Origin: Intestinimonas aquisgranensis
GTDB taxonomy: Bacteria > Bacillota > Clostridia > Oscillospirales > Oscillospiraceae
Direction of reading: 5' to 3'
Assembly (NCBI GenBank): GCA_020687605.1
Contig: JAJEQY010000009.1
Coordinates: 1-58,448, forward strand
DNA: 58,448 nucleotides
The position numbers were made by a program, and so were the translations under genes. Each line of letters opens with the position of its first letter. Positions within the stretch are counted from its first letter, which is position 1. This document shows positions 42,971 through 49,837 of the stretch, piece by piece. The notes under the pieces were generated by a model. That model was not told the origin of the DNA. It ran no database searches and worked only from the letters and a program-made list of their open reading frames with translations.

Positions 42971-43013
42971 CCGCACAAAAAGCACAAGCTACCAAGCGGA
43001 AAGAAATCTTTTT

Positions 43014-45128
43014 TTATCCATTCTGCAAATTGTTGCCCCGAGTGGACTGCGTCTGAGTAGTCAGCCGGCTCATGCTCCGCAGGCTGACGCCCAGGGTGGA
43101 GAAATTGTGCAGCGTGGCGGAGGTGGCTGGCGGCAGGACTCCGGCTACGCCCAGAGCGATCAGCGCACCATTGAAGCCGATGACAAAACGATAATTGGAG
43201 TGGATGCGCGCCATTAGAGCCATGGCGATCTGGCGCAGCTCTACCAGTTCCCAGAGGCTGTCGGCAGCGATGGTGATGTCTGCAATCTCCCGGGCGATGG
43301 CGGCGCCGTCGCTGATGGCGATGCCCGCGTCCGCCTCGGACAAGGCCGGCGAGTCGTTGATGCCGTCGCCTACCATCAACACGGTGTGTCCCTCCCGGCG
43401 AAGCCTTGCCACATACTCCGCCTTGTCCGCCGGCAGGACTCCGGCGCGGAAGTCATCCACTCCTACCTGGGCGGCAATGGCTGCGGCGGTGCGGTAACTG
43501 TCGCCGGTGAGCATAACGGTGCTGGTAATCCCCAAGGTGCGGAGGGCAGAGAGGGCTTCCTTTGCCTCCTCCCGCAGCGGGTCGGAGATGCAGATCACGG
43601 CGGCCAGCTGTCCGCCTACGGCCAGATACAGGTGAGAATACTCCGGCGGCAGGGCGTCAAAGCGCTCCTGTTCGCCTTCTGGAATGACGCAACCCTCATC
43701 CTCAAAGACAAAGTGGGCGCTACCGATGAGGACTCGCTCCCCATCGACGGTGCTGGCGATGCCGTGGGCCACCAGATATTCCACCTTGGAGTGGTACTCC
43801 TCGTGACGCAGGCCCCGGCGCTTCGCCTCCTCCACCACGGCGTTGGCCATGGAATGGGGAAAGTGTTCCTCCAGGCAGGCGGCCAGCCGCAGCATTTCGG
43901 TTTCCTCCTTGGTGCCGAAAGATACCACCTGAGCCACCCGGGGGCAGGCGTGGGTCAGGGTGCCGGTCTTGTCAAAGACGATGGTATCGGCAGCAGCCAC
44001 AGCCTCCAGGAATTTGCCGCCCTTGACGGTGATGTGGGCGCGTCCCGCCTCCCGCATGGCGGAGAGGACGGCCAGAGGCATGGCCAGCTTCAGGGCGCAG
44101 GAGAAGTCCACCATCAGCACCGACAGAGCCCGTGTCACATTCCGGGTAAGGGCAAAACTCAGCAGGCTCCCGGCGAAGGTATAGGGTACCAGCTTGTCCG
44201 CCAGATTGGCGGCTTTGCTCTCAGCCTCCGACTTCATCTGCTCCGACTGCTCGATCATGTGAACGATCTGATCATAGCGGCTCTGGCCGGAGGCTTGCTT
44301 TACCTCCAGCACACATTCGCCCTCCTCTACCACGGTGCCGGCATAGACCGCGCCGCCGGGACGCTTGGGTACCGGGATGGACTCTCCGGTGAGGGACGCC
44401 TGATTGACGGTGACCTCCCCCTCCAGCACCAGACCATCCACGGGGATGATGCCGCCGGCACGAACCACCACGGCGTCTCCCGGCTGGATCTGGGACACGG
44501 GGGCCAGCACCTCGCCCTGGGCCGTGCGCAGCCAGACCCGATCCACATTTAAGGACATACACCGGGCCAGATCCGCCACGGATTTCTTTCGGGTCCACTC
44601 CTCCAGCAGTTCGCCCACCTCCAGCAGGAACATGACGGTGCCGGCGGTATCAAAGTCGCCCCGGAACGCCGAGATGGAAATGGACAGGGCGTCCAGCAGC
44701 TCCACCTTGACGCGGCGGCGCAGCAGGCAGCCCAGGCCCCGCCGCACAAAGGGGACCATGTGCCAGAGTATGCGGGCAAGGCGCAGTGGAGGCGGGAGAA
44801 ACAGGGTGCAGGCGGCCTTGCACACCACCTTTGCCACCAGCTTCTCCTCAAATTCCCGGTTCAGCGCCCGGCTGCTGTGGGCGGGCAGCGCGGTGGTCTG
44901 CTCCGCCTCCTGCCAGGAAAAATGCCGAATTTCGTTCAGCACGGCTTGGCGAGTCCCATCGTAGTACAGGATGACGCAGCAGGTTCGCTCATGGACGGTG
45001 ACCTGTCGGCACCATGATTTTCCCTGAATCCATGCCTCCAGCAGATCCGCCTGAGCGAGTGTCATTTGTTTTTGCCGCAGCCGGAACCGGATGCGCCCCC
45101 GGCTTTCGTGCAATATGGTTGCGTTCAT
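43014..45128 (-). CDS. P1B-type ATPase with SCA in place of CPC (P1B-6/FezB-like)
   Basis: 704 residues. The N-terminal domain begins HESRGRIRFRL, an HMA-like fold with the Gly-Arg-x-Arg signature but no CxxC. Then TGES (actuator), SCALKLAMP in the membrane metal site where CPC is usual, DKTGTLT, HFPHSMA (nucleotide-binding HP), GDGINDSP, and LHNFSTLGVSLRSM at the end. This motif set fits the P1B-6 group known from ferrosome (fez) loci, a known iron pump type; assignment here is by motif. ATG 45128 follows GAAGGAGG. It is preceded by a DUF6110-like protein gene and a tiny membrane peptide gene. Confidence 0.85.
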   Translation of the reverse strand: MNATILHESRGRIRFRLRQKQMTLAQADLLEAWIQGKSWCRQVTVHERTCCVILYYDGTRQAVLNEIRHFSWQEAEQTTALPAHSSRALNREFEEKLVAKVVCKAACTLFLPPPLRLARILWHMVPFVRRGLGCLLRRRVKVELLDALSISISAFRGDFDTAGTVMFLLEVGELLEEWTRKKSVADLARCMSLNVDRVWLRTAQGEVLAPVSQIQPGDAVVVRAGGIIPVDGLVLEGEVTVNQASLTGESIPVPKRPGGAVYAGTVVEEGECVLEVKQASGQSRYDQIVHMIEQSEQMKSEAESKAANLADKLVPYTFAGSLLSFALTRNVTRALSVLMVDFSCALKLAMPLAVLSAMREAGRAHITVKGGKFLEAVAAADTIVFDKTGTLTHACPRVAQVVSFGTKEETEMLRLAACLEEHFPHSMANAVVEEAKRRGLRHEEYHSKVEYLVAHGIASTVDGERVLIGSAHFVFEDEGCVIPEGEQERFDALPPEYSHLYLAVGGQLAAVICISDPLREEAKEALSALRTLGITSTVMLTGDSYRTAAAIAAQVGVDDFRAGVLPADKAEYVARLRREGHTVLMVGDGINDSPALSEADAGIAISDGAAIAREIADITIAADSLWELVELRQIAMALMARIHSNYRFVIGFNGALIALGVAGVLPPATSATLHNFSTLGVSLRSMSRLTTQTQSTRGNNLQNG

Positions 45129-45147
45129 AGGTTCCTCCTTCACGAAA

Positions 45148-45173
45148 AGAGGGAGCCGCTGGCGGCTCCCTCT
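45148..45173 (-). terminator. Intercistronic hairpin
   Basis: A perfect 12-bp stem AGAGGGAGCCGC with its complement and a two-base gap, between the DUF6110-like and ATPase genes. No T-run; likely an attenuator or processing site. Confidence 0.55.
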
Positions 45174-45180
45174 GGGTCAA

Positions 45181-45453
45181 TCAGGCTTCTTCGCTCTCCA
45201 GATTGGCAGCGGCGGCTTCCTCCGCTTCCTTCGCAGCCCGGTCCTCATTCAGCTCCTTGGCGGAGGCCAGAATGTCCGCGGCGTTTTCCTGCACCGTGGT
45301 CACAGTCCCCATGACCGAGTCCTTCATCCGCAGGCCGGCGGCCGTGACATGGACATAGGCTTTCTTGGCGTCCTTGCTGGACAGCAGCTTGATGCCAAAA
45401 GAACCAAACAACGCACCACCCGCAAAGCAGGCAAGTTTCGTATAAACGCTCAT
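45181..45453 (-). CDS. DUF6110-like small membrane-associated protein
   Basis: 90 residues. An N-terminal hydrophobic helix with GALFGSFG (GxxxG) is followed by KLLSSKDAKKAYVHVTAAGLRMKD and an acidic C-terminal coil rich in Ala/Glu (EEAAAANLESEEA). The pattern fits DUF6110, a family found next to P1B ATPases. The GxxxG helix suggests packing in a membrane; similar small proteins occur in ferrosome loci, but identity is inferred. ATG 45453 has AAAGGAAGG. Same strand and 52 bases from the ATPase. Confidence 0.7.
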   Translation of the reverse strand: MSVYTKLACFAGGALFGSFGIKLLSSKDAKKAYVHVTAAGLRMKDSVMGTVTTVQENAADILASAKELNEDRAAKEAEEAAAANLESEEA

Positions 45454-45471
45454 TGTGATCCTTCCTTTCCC

Positions 45472-45552
45472 TTATTTCCGTTTGTAGCCGGTGACCATGA
45501 CCATAATCATGCAGATCACAGCGCCCCACGCCCAAAAACGATGCTGTTTCAT
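45472..45552 (-). CDS. 26-residue single-span membrane peptide
   Basis: Starts at ATG 45552 with the strong site AAAGGAGTGACAGCG and ends at TAA 45472-45474. The peptide begins MKQHRFWAWG and has a central hydrophobic run AVICMIMVMVT ended by YKRK, so it is a small membrane-spanning peptide with a basic C-terminus. It lies 18 bases before the DUF6110-like gene, so it is likely co-transcribed. No family is recognised. Too short to be called by most gene finders. Confidence 0.65.
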   Translation of the reverse strand: MKQHRFWAWGAVICMIMVMVTGYKRK

Positions 45553-45621
45553 CGCTGTCACTCCTTTGAATGCTTTGGAATGTCTGATTATTGTAGCAGA
45601 AACCGTGGGTGTTTGTCGCTG

Positions 45622-46542
45622 TCAAAACGGACGCAGAGTTGCGGTTTCAGACATTTTTCTGTACTGGCCGGGGGTCATGCCATACTCCCGCTTGAACGCT
45701 GCGTTGAACTGGCTCATACCCTCATACCCCACAGCCTGCGCAATTTGCTGAATGGGCATCCGGGTGGTGCAGATCAGCTCCTGTGCCCGACGGAGGCGCT
45801 GTTGAACCAAAAAGCTGTGAATCGGCATGCCATAGGCGCGGCGGAAACCTTCTTTCAAGAAGGTCGGGGAAAGGGAAAACTGTTTGCAGAGGAACGCAAT
45901 GGTGAGATTATCAGACAGATGCGTCTGGATGTATACCTTGACTTCCAACAGACTGTGGGATACTGGGCAGCCTGAGCCGGAGAAAGATTCGTCCGATTCA
46001 GATACCTCGGTGCAGAGCAGATACAGCAGTTCCACCGACTTGAAAACAGAGTAGCGTTCCTGCTCCTGCTCGGACAGATAGCGAACCGTTTCAAAAAATG
46101 ACTGCGTCCAAGGTGTGCCGCACAGGGCCATGCAGCCGTTCCTCGCCGTCATCTTCTGCTTGACGATCCTGGTGTCCAACCTCATCCCCAGGGTGGAGCA
46201 GACCGTCACAAGGCTTTCTTTTGCGGCTTTGGCGTCTACGGCGATCAAAATGCCGCCCAGATTTCCGCTATACTGACACGAGCGGAGAGCGGAGCTGTCG
46301 GAGAGGAGGAAAATGGCCGGAGCCTCCACCGTGTAGGAAGTCCTCTGTAATGGCCGGACGGCAAGGCGGCCGGTCAAACAGAACAGCACCTCAAACTGGA
46401 GCGGTGCGCCGCACACCGGGATGGGCCGCAAGGGCTCCTGCACAGGCTCCGGCAGGGAAAAGCGGCAGATCTGCACCCCCGGCATACCGTGGCTCCAGCG
46501 GCCCGTGCCGGAGCCCTGGCTCAATAAATATTCCTTCAGCAT
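45622..46542 (-). CDS. AraC-family regulator
   Basis: 306 residues. C-terminal double HTH (TIAFLCKQFSLSPTFLKEGFRRAYGMPIHSFLVQQRLRRAQELI then IQQIAQAVGYEGMSQFNAAFKREYGMTPGQYR). The N-terminal sensing domain is of the YbtA/PchR/AlcR type, which in other bacteria bind metallophores. Upstream of the small-peptide/DUF6110/ATPase genes on the same strand, so it probably regulates them, and perhaps the ABC transporters. Confidence 0.85.
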   Translation of the reverse strand: MLKEYLLSQGSGTGRWSHGMPGVQICRFSLPEPVQEPLRPIPVCGAPLQFEVLFCLTGRLAVRPLQRTSYTVEAPAIFLLSDSSALRSCQYSGNLGGILIAVDAKAAKESLVTVCSTLGMRLDTRIVKQKMTARNGCMALCGTPWTQSFFETVRYLSEQEQERYSVFKSVELLYLLCTEVSESDESFSGSGCPVSHSLLEVKVYIQTHLSDNLTIAFLCKQFSLSPTFLKEGFRRAYGMPIHSFLVQQRLRRAQELICTTRMPIQQIAQAVGYEGMSQFNAAFKREYGMTPGQYRKMSETATLRPF

Positions 46543-46608
46543 GATTTCTCACGACCTGTTTCTCTGAGTTCGAAATTGGTTTCGCCTATGCTGGCTGGGG
46601 ATACAGAG

Positions 46609-46640
46609 AGAAGGCAGGAGACGAGATCCTCCTGCCTTCT
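46609..46640. terminator. Terminator of flavodoxin gene
   Basis: Perfect 12-bp stem AGAAGGCAGGAG / CTCCTGCCTTCT between the flavodoxin and AraC genes. Confidence 0.65.
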
Positions 46641-46652
46641 GCGGTGTTTTTG

Positions 46653-47075
46653 TCAGGCCAGAGATGCGCCCAGCTCGCGGCAGGCTACCAGAGCGTCATC
46701 GTCCAGAGCCTCGTTGCAGATCACGCTCTCACAGGCCAGATTGGCGCCGTCGTCGTTGCAGCGGGACTCCCAGCTGCGCATCCATTCGCCGTCCCCCCAG
46801 CCGTAGGAGCCGAACAGAGCGATGTTCTTCCCGCTCAGCCTGCCCTCACAGGCGGTGAACATAGGCTCGAACTCGCTCTCCTCCAGCTGCTCCGACCCCA
46901 TGGAGGGGCAGCCGAAAGCGATGGCGGAATACTCGCCGACCTGCTCCGGTGAGAACTCTGCGGCGGTGATCACAGATACCTCGGCGCCCTTGCCTTTGGC
47001 GCCTTCGGCTACCGCCATGGCCATGGCCTCGGTGTTTCCTGTGCCGCTCCAATACACAACTGCAACTTTACTCAT
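46653..47075 (-). CDS. Short-chain flavodoxin
   Basis: 140 residues. YWSGTGNTEAMA (FMN loop), GCPSMGSEQLEESE and GSYGWGDGEWM (isoalloxazine loops): a classic Fld of the clostridial type. It replaces ferredoxin when iron is short, which fits the iron-box promoter upstream of the DUF3793 gene and their co-directional order. ATG 47075 with AAAGGT. Confidence 0.9.
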   Translation of the reverse strand: MSKVAVVYWSGTGNTEAMAMAVAEGAKGKGAEVSVITAAEFSPEQVGEYSAIAFGCPSMGSEQLEESEFEPMFTACEGRLSGKNIALFGSYGWGDGEWMRSWESRCNDDGANLACESVICNEALDDDALVACRELGASLA

Positions 47076-47120
47076 AAGATTTTAGCGACCTTTCTTTCTG
47101 GATTTGTTATGGTAGAAACA

Positions 47121-47672
47121 TCAACCAGCTACGGTGAGCTGCTCGATGGATTTCCCTTGCTGCCACTGCCGGGAGTAGATTTTGCTGCACATCTCGTATT
47201 TCTCAAAGATGTTTCTGGCGGCCTGCTCGTCGCCGTAGACCTTCCAGCAGCCCACGTACTTGTGATTGCATGCCCGATTGCAGATGAAGCCCAGCACATC
47301 CTCCGGCGGATAGCTCAAAAACAGTCCGATCTCATGGGGAAATTCCCCCTCGCTCCGGAGCCGGTGGATCAGGTGAACCACACAGCCATTGGGATTTTCC
47401 GGCACATAGCCGTATTTGAGAAGCAATGCTCTGGCGCGGTGATCAGTCAGATCGCTCTCCAGCGCATGGGGCCGGTAGGCGTAAATCAAAGCTCGGCCTT
47501 TGCAAACCCGAAGCGGCAGGATGCGAATGCCCTTGGGCACCAGTTTCTTGTTCAGCCGGCACAAGTCTCGCGTCAGATCCTTCCGGCTGGGGCAGGCGCA
47601 GGAAAAGAGATTTCCCGTCTTGATTCCGGCCAGGGTGGGAGAACAGTGACGAATCAGCAGATCCTCTGACAT
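47121..47672 (-). CDS. DUF3793 family protein
   Basis: 183 residues. DUF3793 pattern: CSPTLAGIKTGNLFSC near the start, GYVPENPNGCVVHLIHRL, FPHEIGLFLSYPPEDVLGFICNR and CWKVYGDEQAARNIFEKY. Cysteine-rich; function unknown, but found beside flavodoxin genes in Clostridia. ATG 47672 with GTGAGG. The promoter carries two iron boxes, one on +1. Confidence 0.82.
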   Translation of the reverse strand: MSEDLLIRHCSPTLAGIKTGNLFSCACPSRKDLTRDLCRLNKKLVPKGIRILPLRVCKGRALIYAYRPHALESDLTDHRARALLLKYGYVPENPNGCVVHLIHRLRSEGEFPHEIGLFLSYPPEDVLGFICNRACNHKYVGCWKVYGDEQAARNIFEKYEMCSKIYSRQWQQGKSIEQLTVAG

Positions 47673-47744
47673 AGGCGTTTCCCTCACAAAATCATGTCCA
47701 TGCGAAGACTGTACGGCAAAATGAAAAAACGGACAGTAAACACG

Positions 47745-47760
47745 GTTAGCAATAGCTAAC
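47745..47760. promoter_or_regulatory. DtxR-type box B: GTTAGC-AATA-GCTAAC
   Basis: Perfect palindrome in the leader of the DUF3793/flavodoxin transcript, 48 bases from box C. Confidence 0.85.
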
Positions 47761-47792
47761 TATAGTGTCAAATATATAGCTGCCGCCTCTTG

Positions 47793-47808
47793 GTTAGCGG
47801 TAGCTAAC
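47793..47808. promoter_or_regulatory. DtxR-type box C: GTTAGC-GGTA-GCTAAC
   Basis: Perfect palindrome at the transcription start of the DUF3793 promoter, so repressor binding would block RNA polymerase. Confidence 0.85.
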
Positions 47809-47815
47809 TAATGCA

Positions 47816-47844
47816 ATTATATACAGGGCAAATTCGCTTGTCAA
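47816..47844 (-). promoter_or_regulatory. Consensus promoter of DUF3793/flavodoxin genes
   Basis: Minus-strand TTGACA, 17-base spacer, TATAAT, an exact sigma-A consensus. Box C follows at +1. Confidence 0.9.
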
Positions 47845-47895
47845 GAGGACGAACGGATTTTGCTGACAGAAAAAATGGCGCTTGTCGGACGCCTG

Positions 47896-47904
47896 TGTTA
47901 TAAT
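47896..47904 (+). promoter_or_regulatory. Extended -10 of DtxR regulator gene
   Basis: TGTTATAAT, an extended -10, 31 bases before the regulator start. The -35 is weak. No box overlaps it, so the regulator itself may not be autorepressed. Confidence 0.55.
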
Positions 47905-47934
47905 AAGCAAAACGCCCGTTTTTTGGAGGTTCCT

Positions 47935-48330
47935 ATGGCGATTCACGAGTCTGGCCAGATGTATCTGGAAACCATTTATATTCTCTCACAGAACAGCACC
48001 TTTGTTCGGGCTATCGATGTGGGAGAGCGGTTGGGCTTTACCAAGCCCAGCGTCAGCAGAGCCATGTCCATTCTGAAAAAGGACGGATATGTGAATGTGG
48101 ATGCTGACGGAGCGATCACCCTGACGGAGACCGGGCTTGCCATTGCTAAGACGATGTATACCCGCCACACGGTGTTGAGCCAGATGCTGATGGAATTGGG
48201 CGTGGACGAGGAGACTGCGACCGAGGATGCCTGCCGGATCGAGCATGTGATCAGCGAAAAATCCTTCGCGGCGGTGCAGGCGCACTTGGAGCAGGTAACG
48301 AAAATGCGGGAAGATGCGCACGGGCAATGA
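47935..48330 (+). CDS. DtxR/MntR-family metal-dependent repressor
   Basis: 131 residues. N-terminal winged HTH (SGQMYLETIYILSQNSTFVRAIDVGERLGFTKPSVSRAMSILKKDGYV), then the dimerisation/metal domain with HTVLSQMLMELGVDEETATEDACRIEH, where His, Glu and Cys/His are the usual ligands. Uses Fe2+ or Mn2+ as co-repressor. ATG 47935 with GGAGG. It lies among six GTTAGC-N4-GCTAAC boxes in the surrounding 17 kb and is the natural candidate to bind them. Confidence 0.9.
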   Translation: MAIHESGQMYLETIYILSQNSTFVRAIDVGERLGFTKPSVSRAMSILKKDGYVNVDADGAITLTETGLAIAKTMYTRHTVLSQMLMELGVDEETATEDACRIEHVISEKSFAAVQAHLEQVTKMREDAHGQ

Positions 48331-48407
48331 GCCTATGCAAATTTGGCGGACTTTGCTATCGAGCAGCAATGCGATAAGTGAATACTTGCCATTTGGCACG
48401 GAATATT

Positions 48408-48446
48408 AAATGAGGTGGAGCCTTGATATGGCTTCCACCTCATTTT
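48408..48446 (+). terminator. Terminator of DtxR gene
   Basis: AAATGAGGTGGAGCC pairs with GGCTTCCACCTCATT (one mismatch), followed by TTT. Confidence 0.75.
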
Positions 48447-48528
48447 TATGTGATCTGCGCTTTTGAATCAGGAGCAGCCTGCTGTGTAAGTTCACCGCCA
48501 AGTGTACCTGCTCCATAGCTCCAAACGC

Positions 48529-48678
48529 TTACGGCAGCTCATCCTTATGTGTCTGCTGGCTTTTCAAAACCTTTCGGGCTGCTTTTTTGATTTTATGGCA
48601 CACGCCAAGAATAGCGATGCAAAACAGCAAGGCCGCTAATCCATATCCAAACGACTGCATTGCCGTGTTCATGTTCAT
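48529..48678 (-). CDS. Small single-span membrane protein
   Basis: 49 residues with one hydrophobic helix (GYGLAALLFCIAILGVCHKIKK) and a Lys-rich C-terminus. Start at ATG 48678 after AGAGGC; ATG 48672 is an alternative. It follows the HMA protein gene by 31 bases. No family recognised. Confidence 0.5.
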   Translation of the reverse strand: MNMNTAMQSFGYGLAALLFCIAILGVCHKIKKAARKVLKSQQTHKDELP

Positions 48679-48709
48679 GCCTCTTTTCTGACCGCTGCCG
48701 TCAAGAAAC

Positions 48710-48955
48710 TCATCCAAATAATCCTCTTTTTTTGTACGGCTCCTTCTGGATCGCTCCGACCTCATACCCCGTGCTGCGAATGGCGTTCATGAGCGCCTCC
48801 GCGTCCAGTTCTGTTTCAGAGAGGATCACGGTCTGGTTTTTGCTGCGGGAGGAGTTAACCTTTTTGACCGGGAAGGCTTTGCGTATGGCATCATTGACAT
48901 GGACCTCGCACATCCCGCACACCATTCCGTTGACTTCCACTGTGTACTTCCACAT
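48710..48955 (-). CDS. HMA-domain metal-binding protein (CopZ-like)
   Basis: 81 residues. HMA domain with GMVCGMCE (CxxC at about 13-16), VNSSRSKNQTVIL and the second half up to GYEVGAI. Binds a soft metal, usually copper(I). GGAGGAATG upstream. Six bases after the methyltransferase gene and in the same iron-box-controlled operon. The metal target is not clear. Confidence 0.85.
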   Translation of the reverse strand: MWKYTVEVNGMVCGMCEVHVNDAIRKAFPVKKVNSSRSKNQTVILSETELDAEALMNAIRSTGYEVGAIQKEPYKKRGLFG

Positions 48956-48961
48956 AATTTC

Positions 48962-49648
48962 TCATTCCTCCTTGACTTTAGTATGATTGAGCTGCGCGGA
49001 CCGGATGGTGGTCTGCCGTGCCGCAGTCCGTTCATCCGGGATCTTTCTGGCCATCAGACGGCACAGCGGCGCCAACGAGCTTCCGAGAAGCTGATGGCGA
49101 ACGATGGAATAGCCGCGCTCGGACAGGTATGCCATCAGCTCCCCGGCAGTCCAGACATGGTATACCCGAAAGCCGGACAGCCCTATGAACCAGAGCCGGA
49201 GTCTGGCGCTGCGGCTTTTGCCCCAGACAAAGGTGGGGGCGAACAGCCATCCCCCCGGCTTCAGAACCCGCCAGGCTTCCACCAGAGCTTTTTCGGGGTG
49301 AGGCATGACATGGAGGGCGTTGGAGATCACGACCGCATCGAAGCTCTCCGGGCCGTAGGGCAGCTTGGTGGCGTCCTGGACGGAGAAATGGAGCCGAGAC
49401 GAATGCACCTGCTTTTTGGCCTGACGGATCATTTCAGCTGAAAAGTCGGTTGCCTCCCAGCTCCGGACACATGGAGAAAGCGGCACGGACAGCTGACCAG
49501 TTCCGCAGGCCAACTCCAGCACATCCATGTCCCGTTTCAGAAAAGGGCGCATTGCTTTGCATATCTGCTGATAGGTTGTCTGAGAGCGGCGCATGAAACC
49601 GGAGTAATGCCGTGAAAACCGCTCCCAAAACTGCTTGTTGTCATCCAT
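48962..49648 (-). CDS. Class I SAM-dependent methyltransferase
   Basis: 228 residues. SAM motif VLELACGTGQLSVPL, EATDFSAEM, FDAVVISNALHVMPHPEKAL and VLKPGGWLFAPTF. No substrate clue in sequence, but the promoter has an iron box at +1, and the following genes are an HMA protein and a small membrane protein. Possibly modifies a metallophore or lipid. GAGGTGA before the ATG. Confidence 0.85.
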   Translation of the reverse strand: MDDNKQFWERFSRHYSGFMRRSQTTYQQICKAMRPFLKRDMDVLELACGTGQLSVPLSPCVRSWEATDFSAEMIRQAKKQVHSSRLHFSVQDATKLPYGPESFDAVVISNALHVMPHPEKALVEAWRVLKPGGWLFAPTFVWGKSRSARLRLWFIGLSGFRVYHVWTAGELMAYLSERGYSIVRHQLLGSSLAPLCRLMARKIPDERTAARQTTIRSAQLNHTKVKEE

Positions 49649-49671
49649 ACAATATGGTCACCTCAATAATT

Positions 49672-49687
49672 GTTAGCGATTGCTAAC
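49672..49687. promoter_or_regulatory. DtxR-type box D: GTTAGC-GATT-GCTAAC
   Basis: Perfect palindrome, three bases after the -10 of the methyltransferase promoter. Confidence 0.85.
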
Positions 49688-49690
49688 TAC

Positions 49691-49719
49691 ATCATACTCT
49701 TTGTCGCACGAAATTGCAA
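49691..49719 (-). promoter_or_regulatory. Promoter of methyltransferase operon
   Basis: Minus-strand TTGCAA (49714-49719), 17-base spacer, TATGAT (49691-49696), box D at +1. Same geometry as the DUF3793 promoter. Confidence 0.8.
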
Positions 49720-49775
49720 GATGCCGCCATATTGGTTTTGCATGTTCTCTGGGATAAATCAAGGGAAGAAGCGAG

Positions 49776-49826
49776 AACGAAGAATGACCGGGATACATCT
49801 CCCGGCCATTCTTTCCGTTTCGTTCG
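49776..49826 (-). terminator. Terminator of the first ABC transporter operon
   Basis: Long stem with inner GAATG(A/G)CCGGGA arms and outer GAACGAA/TTCGTTC arms just after the stop of the second ABC gene. Confidence 0.75.
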
Positions 49827-49837
49827 GCTCACTGTGT

